Assembly (NCBI GenBank): GCA_002803225.1
Contig: NXFV01000768.1
Span: forward strand, 62,001 to 126,000
Direction of reading: 5' to 3'
Source: Gamarada debralockiae
Taxonomy: Eukaryota; Ascomycota; Leotiomycetes; Helotiales; Hyphodiscaceae
DNA length: 64,000 nt
The translations under genes were made by a program, and so were the position numbers. Shown in pieces: positions 12,013 through 20,639 of the stretch. The notes beneath the pieces are model-generated. The model saw only the letters and a list, made by a program, of their open reading frames with translations. It was not told the origin of the DNA and made no database searches. Each line of letters opens with the position of its first letter. Positions within the stretch are counted from its first letter, which is position 1.

Positions 12013-13442
12013 AGTGGTTTAACTCCTTTATAAGACACATTCATCGTATAAGCACTACCGACTTATAAGTGACTGTTCTAATTCGACTCGATGGACTACA
12101 GGGATGTTTAATAAGGTTATAAGCACCTAATGGGGGGCTACGTGGAGGCAAATTTACCTACAGCTACACTAGAAAGGCTCCCATTTACGCCCATCTCCCA
12201 TGTCTGCATACCTGCGGACGTCCGCTGCCAATTCTACTTCTATCGTATCAGTCTAAACGGAGAAGGGATCAGAGGCTTACGCCGAGGGGAGTGGACATAA
12301 GGAGATTGAGCCGCGGACGAAAATTGCCAGGCAATTAAGAAGCGTTCATGTCTATAGTAAGTCTGTCCATTTAAATACCAAATCGATTATCTTCGGTATG
12401 AGTTCTCAGCCTGTCACAGAATATCGGACGAAGATAAACGAATATAATATAGGTTACCCCGAGACTTATTCTTCCTCGCGAAATATCTCTGATTAGAACG
12501 CCCCTCTTATAACATGTGGCAAATATATGTTGAGAGATAAGACATCAGGGAGTCGAGTTGAACCTCAAAGTACGGCAAAGACGATGAGTGCCGCCAACCA
12601 GAAGTGGTCCATCTTCCGGAGCAGCAGCGAAAGCTCAAACAACATGATGACTGGACGCTATAGACAATACGAAACCGGGAACAACCGGCTCCCCAAGCTA
12701 CTGCTGGTGCAGCACAGTCTAAGCTACACAGGATGGTTTTTGTCACAGCAAAAGATACGCATCAATCTGGCTTTCACGAGAAGCTAGATGGCTTTGATGG
12801 GCTTCCAACTCAGGGTGATTGGCTGTCACGTGGACAGATGGTACTCGAGAGTACAAATATTTTACCCCCCTCCCCCTCCCCCTCCCCCCACCCCCAAAAA
12901 ACAACCCGGCACGGTCAATCTAATGGACTAGGGTTTCGCAAGATTGCACCGTTTGATTGGCTTCAAGACGGTATATCAGGAGACTTTCGCGGGATTTAAA
13001 GGGCTTATCTAACTATGAGCTCTACATCCACGCGATCACGGTATTCCAACTCAAAGATCTTCACCATAGTCCATTAAGTAGATTGAACCGGGGGCGAGGG
13101 GCTGGGGGGGATACAGAAGTTGGGGTGAAATCTAAGTGGCCTCGAGAAGAAAATTGATGTGGTCATTAGAATTAACTTTTGGGCTCCCATTGGGTCGGGC
13201 GCTCGGTCCTTAATATAGTGGGATCAGCATGGTGCGAGAAAATCCCTGGAGTACTGCATCGGACTCTTATCAGCTTTCAAAGCATCTTTAAACGACACTC
13301 CCTTGTCAAATATCAGACCACAAGTACACCCGTCCAACCAAATTGAATACTGTAATCAGGTTAGCTTATGTTGTCTCTTAGGCCATCACTTCGTACTATC
13401 GTATTCAAGGTTTTAGATAATCCCAGAAGCATCTGATTTTAC
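12013..13442. other. Intergenic region with a C-rich tract, no supported gene
   Basis: No reading frame here shows family features. A pyrimidine tract at about 12863-12900 consists of runs of five or six C separated by T or A. The last several hundred bases are the far promoter of the Hsp20 gene. Confidence 0.4.
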
Positions 13443-13613
13443 TTCTGAAGAAGCCCCTCACATGATTATCTTATCATCATAGAATGTTCTGATGATTTGC
13501 CTCTGAAGAAACCCTCACATGATTCTCTGATCATCATAGAACGTTCTGGTGATTTACATCTGAAGAAATCTTTACATGATTCTCTGGTCATCATAGAATG
13601 TTCCGATCAGACA
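13443..13613 (+). promoter_or_regulatory. Triplicated heat-shock-element module
   Basis: Three consecutive 57-bp units (13443-13499, 13500-13556, 13557-13613) each hold an exact nGAAnnTTCn heat-shock element: AGAATGTTCT at 13481, AGAACGTTCT at 13538 and AGAATGTTCC at 13595. The spacing is exactly 57 bp. The units also share ctgaagaaa and catgattctct. The array ends about 175 bp before the ATG of the Hsp20 gene, where Hsf1 would be expected to bind. Confidence 0.85.
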
Positions 13614-13788
13614 GGTATATTTAACTAGAATCATCAACTCGCTCACTAAGCTTTCTTTTTCCCCTCTGCAAACAACAAAGACAGAGTCATACACTTATAA
13701 AAGTCTCCATCCTATAAAATCAAGACTACTGTCCCTATAAATATACCCTTCTCTGCTTCTACAGAAAACAGAAATAGCATTTCCCACC

Positions 13789-14396
13789 ATGTCTCTCATT
13801 CCAAGACCATTTTTCGATTCCGACTTGAACTTTACCCCTTTCTTCCGTTTCCTGGATGATTTTAACAACTACCGGAATCTTCCTGATATTAGCGGCGAAC
13901 TCCAGACCTGGTCCCCAAGATTCGACATCCAAGAACATAAAAACAATTACAGTCTCCATGGTGAGCTGCCAGGTGTAGAGGCAAAGGATATTGAGGTCGA
14001 ATTTAGCGATCCTCAGGTGTGTCCTCAAGAAAACTACATTTTCTTTCTGCTCTCAAAATTAGGCACCGAGTTCATAGTGCAAGTTTGACAACCATTATTG
14101 CTTCATTCTTATTACCTGATTAGAAGTGTTTATGTGTTAATCTTGTCTGCTCAGACCCTCCATATCCACGGCCGCTCCGAGCGTTCATACACCTCACCCA
14201 AGGAAGGAGAGAAAAGCGATGGGGCAAGATTTGGCGCTCCGAGAGAAAGGTTGGCGAGTTCAGTCGTTCTTTCAGCTTCCCAGAACCCGTCGACCAGGAC
14301 CATGTTCAGGCAAATATGAAGAATGGGATTCTCACCCTCACTGTCCCGAAGACCAAGAAGCAGAGTTCTACCAAGAGGATTGCCATCAAGGAATGA
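13789..14396 (+). pseudogene. Small heat-shock protein Hsp20/Hsp30, one frameshift
   Basis: Exon 1 (13789-14016) encodes the N-terminal arm and the start of the alpha-crystallin domain (WSPRFDIQEHKNNYSLHGE, LPGVEAKDIEVEF). A 138-nt intron (donor GTGTGT, acceptor CTCAG) follows. Exon 2 opens with TLHIHGRSERSYTS in the right phase. The rest of the domain (VGEFSRSFSFPEPVDQDHV, NGILTLTVPK, ending KRIAIKE and stop at 14394-14396) is in another frame. The switch falls at or near the G run at 14221-14224, consistent with loss of one G. Read as it stands, the protein ends early and lacks the last strands and the IxI-type tail. TATA-like boxes lie at 13711 and 13735. It is either a recent pseudogene or a sequencing error in a homopolymer; the rest looks intact. 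Confidence 0.8.
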
Positions 14397-15637
14397 ATTC
14401 CGCTGCGGGTCGAGCAAAGGCTAATGGATGTATGATGAGGTGAAACTGGGGGAGGAGTGTTGGGGTTAACCAGAATTAAGAAGAATTCGTGAAGGCATTT
14501 AAGGCGCTGGAATTACTTTGAGCTCACGTGGATTCTCCTCCAAAAGGCATTGTGATGTATTTATGAGCCTGGGGGGAAAAGTTCTTCCAATTCATGAACC
14601 TTTTCAAAAGCAGAACATCCCTCTCCTTCCAACATGACACATACCTGAACATGCTTCCCGGTCAACTGAAACCTGTCCCCTTCACGTAAAAGCGGTCGGG
14701 AACAAGATGTCTCAATCAGGAATATCTCGATTGTAACGAGCCTAATTATTTGCCGAAGAAACATCAGGCTCTTTTGATCAAGCTAGATGCATTATCGCCG
14801 AAGAAAGAGCATGTGTTTTGAGAGTCCTGGTACTGTGGTGCATATGACGCCAGTGCAAAATAGGCTTAAAATTCTTAAATTCGTTGTCTCTACCTCGAGT
14901 CAGAGACTTCATATATATCTAACTCAGCTCCTCTGAACCCCTTATCGTACGAGTACGCTTTTGGCCGTATACATACGGCCATAAGTGACACAGATGGATT
15001 TCAGTACGGTCACTGTATATACGTCAGTAAGATATCACCGTACCTTCATATACCTGCCAACAATTTGTACCTTGGGGTCCTCTGATCGTCCTGGTCCTCT
15101 TATCATACTGGTCTACTCGTCGTACTGGTACGCCTCATCCCATTGGGCCCAAGGTGGAACTTTGTATCTATTTACGCAAAGCCTATTGGCTCCCTGTAAT
15201 AGCTACAGGTAGCTGGAGGGCAACAAGAGGGATCACAGTATATCAAAGAAGTAGCAGTAAGGGAAGAAAGACAATAGTGGTTTGTATTCCTGAGCATTCG
15301 TATTTTACAAGTAGGGTTGGCAAGCCTTACTTATACTTCACTCCTATCTCCACATAGCAGCTTTACTGGCTGCTGACTGCATATGCGCTAGGACCAGCAT
15401 TCCTGAACCTTCCGGGGTTGCCGAGATCCAGACCTCCGGGGCTCCTGGAAGCCCAACCATTCCTTCAGGGTCTTTTGAGCCCATACCTGGGTTTATATTA
15501 CAGTAGAAGTCTACATATATCAAGAAGCCTATTAAGGAAGGAGATATCAAGGAGGACAAACAGCAAGCCAAATAAGCCGAATTACAAGAGCAACTTGCAC
15601 TCCTTTCTGCCCTACTAAAGGTAAAGAGTATATCCCT
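14397..15637. other. Intergenic region, no supported gene
   Basis: Contains a perfect 20-bp palindrome with 9-bp arms (TGGCCGTAT) at 14962-14981. No frame shows recognisable protein features. The 3' part (from about 15340) resembles transposon debris leading into the transposase relic. Confidence 0.4.
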
Positions 15638-15823
15638 TTAAACAAGTTTATTAGCCTAGAGAATAAGATAATTGTGGACGACAATATAGATATATTTGTG
15701 TTACTAGTGGAGCATTATAGTATAATAGAAGAGGATAATAAAGAGTCTAAGACTAAAGAAGAGGAAGTCAAGATTGTACCTACATCTAAAGGTTTAAAGG
15801 CTTTAGAGACAGTCAAGCTATAA
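15638..15823 (+). mobile_element. Relic of a pogo/Fot1-like DDE transposase C-terminus
   Basis: One frame is open for about 62 codons up to TAA. It reads LNKFISLENKIIVDDNID, then an acidic KTKEEEVKIVPTS and LKALETVKL. The last motif matches the C-terminal tail of fungal pogo-type transposases, from memory of that family. Upstream sequence is interrupted, so only a fragment remains. Base composition is AT-rich, unlike the opsin exons that follow. Confidence 0.55.
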
Positions 15824-15955
15824 AAGCTATACTCTTCACAACCTCGACGTCAGCCTCATTCCTCAACAGCCTCTTCTTGGTTCGTTTGCATCTTTGCCTG
15901 CTACTCTCATCAATCTTCTCTAGTACCTAAATCCTAATTCTCTGCATTCTTCAAG

Positions 15956-17297
15956 ATGTCTGGTCTCGTCAAGCATGGCAACGACGCGGTTCGTGCTCCC
16001 GTCTTCTCTTCTCCCCAAGCTGTGCTAACTCTGCACCTCACAGTTGAACGCGAACCCCAATGTGTTCCTTTATCCCACGACAAGTCAAATAAACATAATT
16101 AACACGGGAGTGACTGGTGAGTCAATTCTATTTTGCAATTGTCTGTGTTTGGGAACTAATTTCATGCAGTACTGGGCTGTCACGTCTCTCATCGCTGCAT
16201 CGACCATTGCTTTCATGGGCTTCAGCTTTACTGTCGCTTGCCCAACCGAATCTTCCATTATATTACGGATAAGTAATTCGCGGAGCGACTCCATTCCCAT
16301 TCCCATACTGACTCTGATATTCCCAAAGCTGCCATCACTCTCGTCGCCTCGATCGCGCACTTCGCAATGGCATCAAACTTGGGATACGCCGCCATCCAAG
16401 TCGATTCATGCGTAGTAACCCCAAGGCGGCTGGCCGATTCCGTGAGATCTTTTACATTAGATACATTGATTGGTTTGTTACCAGGCCCGTAAGTCTTGGT
16501 CCTCTCTGCACGTTTTCTTAGCTAACATCATTCCAGTTTCTTCTCATGAATTTGCTCCTCACCGCTGGTCTCCCATGGCCCACGACCCTCTAAACTATTC
16601 TCATGGATGAGGTCATGGTTGTCACCGGTCTGTTGGCGCACTCGTTGCGTCCTCATACAAGTGGTGCGTATTTCGCTGCAGGCGTCGGAGCAAGTACTTA
16701 CCTCTGAATAGTTCACTAAACTTATTTAGGGGATACTTCGTTTTTGCGACGGCTGCCCTCATTTTTGTTGCGGTTAATGTTGTAGTTGTCGGACGCCAGC
16801 ACGCACGCGCCCTCGACCAGAACATTGGCACAATCTACCAAATTTGCAGTGTCTGGACCATTTTCCTTTGGTTCATTTACCCAATTGCCTGGGGACTTTG
16901 CGAGGGTGGCAATGTTATCTCTCCTGATTCCGAAACCGTCTTCTACGGTGTTCTTGACATCTTGGCCAAGCCAGTCTTCGGTGCCGTGCTAATCTTTGGT
17001 CACCGCAACATTGACCTTCGAGCCCTTGGTCTCAACATTAGAGAGTACGTAACCCTCAGAGCACTTCTTCATTCCTCAAGCAATGCTGATTCACCACAGG
17101 TACGGCCGGCCAATCCTGTCAAGGACTACGGCAACGGCGCATCCAAAACGGTGCCCACAACAAATGGGGTCGCCCACAACAACATCGTCGTGAACAACCA
17201 ACAAATGGCCGCCAGTCCTGCAGTTGACGACTCAAAAGTCACAACCGGTGCGGCCACTGGGGTCACAGGCACTCACGCCAACCAATCTGCCGTCTAA
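15956..17297 (+). pseudogene. Fungal opsin (microbial rhodopsin), decayed
   Basis: Seven-helix retinal protein. Recognisable pieces in order are MSGLVKHGND, YWAVTSLIAASTIAF, RIFHYIT, AAITLVASIAHFAMASNLG, FREIFYIRYIDWFVTRP, LLLTAGLPWP, MDEVMVVTGL, SSYKW, EGGNVISPDSETVFYGVLD, and ILAKPVFGAVLIFGHRNID with the retinal-binding Lys. Lesions: frame breaks near 16140, 16240 and 16410; an intron donor at about 16272 that reads ATAAGT; a stop (TAA) where a Trp codon is expected near 16590; and a one-base loss near 16632. Helices F and G and the tail (16734-17297) are clean. In helix C the proton-acceptor Asp is kept, but the proton-donor position reads Asn, which points to a sensory ancestor over a pump. 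Related genes in Fusarium lie next to carB and carRA. Confidence 0.85.
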
Positions 17298-17520
17298 GCC
17301 AGCAGTCACCTTTTCATTTCGTTGCCTCTCTGCGATGATACCACTCTATAGATGAATATCTCTAGGCAGTCTTATGTCTCGACCGATGTCATGTCTCTCC
17401 TAGCTTAGGATCCCCTTGCGGATTACTGACGTGGATGTTGGGCGTCTCTTTTCCTCACATTGCGTTGTCGTCCATATAGATGCATGTCATGATTCACGAA
17501 TAGAAATTAATAATCTTGTG
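17298..17520. other. 3' flank of the opsin pseudogene
   Basis: Short stretch between the opsin stop and the AT-rich element. It probably held the old 3' untranslated region. Nothing else is seen. Confidence 0.4.
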
Positions 17521-18158
17521 CAATTGGTTCCGGTTAGTGTTCGCCACATTTCAGTACGCGAAAACAGTACTTTTGAGTTTGAAATTAAATAATTCAACAA
17601 CCTTATTAGCTACTACTATAAAATTGGAAATTTTAGTAACTAACTTACTTATCTTTTATATTTCTGAATTTTGAATTCGTGGAATTAATATCAACTCTAT
17701 AAACAAGTTTTTAAGTAAGAGTGATTTTTGATTTTCCTTTTAAATATAAGCGAAAAACTAAGAAAATTAAAAATATATATACTTTTGAAGTAAATAATAT
17801 TAATTCAATTATAATTATTTGCTTTTAATACTTAATACTAGCAATAAAATTAACTTGTAGTATACAAATTTTTTTTTTTTTTTTTAAAAAAAAATTAATT
17901 TTACGATTTTAATTCCCAGAGTTATAAGTGCAATTATAATATTAAATTAAGAAAAAAAAAACATTTAGATTTACTAGGAAATCTCTTCTACTTTTAAAAA
18001 ATTTAAAAACTAATAATAAGTATAAAATAAATGTTTAGAAAATTAGCTTTAAGATAAAGTTAGTCTTGTTTTAATATCTGTTATATTCATTTATTTATGA
18101 AGCTTTAAAGTGAAGCTAGGGGCAGTTTGAAGTGGCGAACACTAACCGGAACCGATTG
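17521..18158. mobile_element. AT-rich element with 27-bp terminal inverted repeats (family C), 638 bp
   Basis: Ends 17521-17547 and 18132-18158 are inverted copies with one mismatch (core GGTTCCGGTTAGTGTTCGCC). The interior is extremely AT-rich, with long A and T runs, and codes for nothing. The contrast between GC-balanced ends and an AT-rich core marks a non-autonomous DNA transposon or a RIP-mutated one. No clear target duplication was found. Confidence 0.8.
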
Positions 18159-18615
18159 TACATAATCACTGATGGGGATTGATGATGGGGATGGAGCGGA
18201 GCGGATGCTCAACTTGTGCGAATAATGATGATGATATCCAACTCAAACCTCTTTTGCGCTGCTTGGTTCTGTGACTTGCTTCATAGCATCGCTCGATACC
18301 CCCTGAGCACTTCATGACGTCCGACCATCTCTAATTTATGTGCGTGTCTACAAGTGTGCGATCGATTCAAAATCTTGGATTGATGAGTCAAACCTTGCTT
18401 TCCAATCTCTCTGCCTTTTTAAGTCAAACTCAATGGCCAAAACGGGACTCGCAGACTCCTCCTGCTCCCATCCTTCTTCCAAAGCTCTCTATCTCTCTCT
18501 CCTCTTCAATCGCTGAGCCATCCTATCGTCGATCTGTCAGTGCCACGTCAGAATTCAAAATTCTTCCAAGCATGCATGGCCTTGCCAAAGCTCTGAGCAT
18601 CGATCAAATCTTCCT
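18159..18615. other. Intergenic region, no supported gene
   Basis: A 130-codon open frame lies at 18338-18727 but has no family features, and its end falls inside the dispersed repeat. I treat it as chance. Confidence 0.4.
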
Positions 18616-18790
18616 GTCGAATCAGACGATATTGTGTGGTAAAATCATGTATGTATTGATGTCTCTAAGGAAGGAAAATTGGAGGGTTGCCAGAACCCGA
18701 AATATGTGTACACAACCGTTGCCATAGCAACCAGCTCATCTGACACTTCCCCAGAGTTTGGGGGCGGGCGGAGCCCGAGCTGACGAGTTG
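18616..18790 (+). repeat. Dispersed repeat copy 2
   Basis: Same start (gtcgaatcagacgatattgt) and same block order as 8605-8735, in the same orientation. It differs by substitutions and an insertion in the 3' part, which includes gggggcgggcggagcccgag. Confidence 0.65.
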
Positions 18791-19470
18791 TTCCTTTACT
18801 TGGGTGGTTGGGATTGAGCGAGTAGATAGAGTGTGATATTGTCACTCGTTGAAGTTCTGTGGTTTTGAGTTCTTGGGATGGTTTTGTTCGAAAGTTAGAC
18901 TTGGTTATTGTCAGATGAAATATTAGCCTATTTTAGCCTCCCTATTTGGGCCTAGCTTAGCCCCTTTTCTACGTGTATATAGCCCCCTTTTACACCCTAC
19001 ATTTACTCAGTAATCGAGTCCATTTTCCCATTCGACAGTTATTGAGGGGAAGTTGGGTTTGGAGGAGGAGTTGAAAAGATATTTGGAGCCTTTAGGGAGC
19101 GGGGAAAGATATTTGGATTAAGACATTACCTTCATTTCTTGAAAGAAACCCTTCTCGCGCAGCGAAAGAGTGGAAGCTTCGTCGGGTTCAACAATGAGGT
19201 GAATTCTAAGAATTTGAACTTGATCTTTATGACTTCTGGAGAACAGTGTCATTTTAAACATGGAAGGAAAGGTTCGACATTTACTCTCGCAACTCCCACT
19301 TGGGGATACGATTGGTAAAGGCCTAGAAAATAGAGATGGGTCTCTTTTTCCCTTTTTGATAGCCAGTTTTTCTCTCTCGCTTGAAATCCGAGATTCCCGA
19401 CCTTTCGGGATGGCATTTACTCTACGCTTTGATTACCTTGGTATGTGTATCAAATTGAACAATTTGTAAT
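18791..19470. other. Intergenic region, no supported gene
   Basis: No coding or RNA feature recognised between the dispersed repeat and the MITE. Confidence 0.4.
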
Positions 19471-19773
19471 TATCCCTTGGACCGGCAGGAACTACCACAA
19501 CGCTAGTAAGCGTTTTGGCCAATGACTTCAGGAGATTAGAGTGTGGCTATACCTAAAATGGAATTGCACGTGAGATGAGCGGATAAGTCAGCAGGGGTTT
19601 GTTTAGCGTAGAGGCCACTGTAAATTTAGGGACCTTTAGCGATCACTGTCCACTAAATACGCTGAAGCGATACGCTATAACCGATCCTCGTTACGGCGTA
19701 CCACCTATGCTTAGCGCACTGACCTTACTAAGATAGGCTAGCGTTGTGGTAGTTCCTGCTGGTCCAAGGGATA
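19471..19773. mobile_element. MITE (family A), 303 bp
   Basis: Terminal inverted repeats of 36 bp (19471-19506 and 19738-19773) with one mismatch. The outer block TATCCCTTGG and inner block CCACAACGCTA have the same spacing as in the 8212-8327 element, so both belong to one family. TA ends fit a Tc1/mariner-type transposase. The centre is non-coding. Confidence 0.85.
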
Positions 19774-20639
19774 CGAGGTAAACACCATATGCCAAAAATC
19801 GCAGGGACAACGTTCTGATACTAAAGTAACGCTAATATTTAGAGCCTTCAGACCTCCCGGCAAGCTTATAGAACAGCTTGCTGGCTAAACATTTGCAAAA
19901 AAATTTGCGGTAATTGTTTCTTATGTCTTTTCGTCTTCTCATATTTCTTTTGGCGGCATCCGAAGCGTTGGAAGCAGTTCGGAGTAACAGCGTGGGGAGA
20001 AGCTGATGTGAATCCTGAGCATTGCCCCTTTAAGGCCTTGCACGCTTCCTCTGAATTCCTATATTCGACAATGATATTAATTTTTATGCTCTGGACTTAA
20101 TTCAGAAGCATGAATGCTTAATTGCCTGAGGCCTCGAATGAAACTTTATCAAAATAACAACCAGAATTAATGAGATTCTTCAATTTTGATCTGGTAAGTC
20201 GTGTTCAGACAGCCGGAGACCACTCTACTCAACTTACACTCCGCCCATCAATCTCTCATTATGTTGCTTACCTTTCTTCTAACTATATTCTAATCTGATA
20301 CGCTTTCATAGAGATTGGGACTCCAAATTCTACTTTACATATCTGTCTGAAATTTGGGAAACTTTCTTTCAGTCACGTGAAATAGTGGGACCTGTCAATG
20401 AACACACGTCTCGACGCCCAGAAACAACAGCACTCTGCATCAACAGCAAGCCACGATAGACAAGGCTGCGCAGGCGTATCTGCAGCACAGGTCATCTGCG
20501 AGGGTAAGTACTATCTCAATTCATATCTTACTTCCATATCTCTCAGTTGCGCGTTGTCAATGCTTCCCTCAACGCACGCTTCACTGATCCAGGATCCCCT
20601 CTCCCAAACGACGAAGAGCATACTTGTACATGACCCAGG
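19774..20639. other. Intergenic region upstream of the ankyrin gene
   Basis: No gene supported. The open frame 20398-20694 overlaps the start of the next gene in another frame and has no family features. The promoter of the ankyrin gene should lie here. Confidence 0.4.

Noticed and set aside
18338..18727. A 130-codon plus-strand frame
   Set aside because: No recognisable motif, and its end overlaps the dispersed repeat; likely chance.
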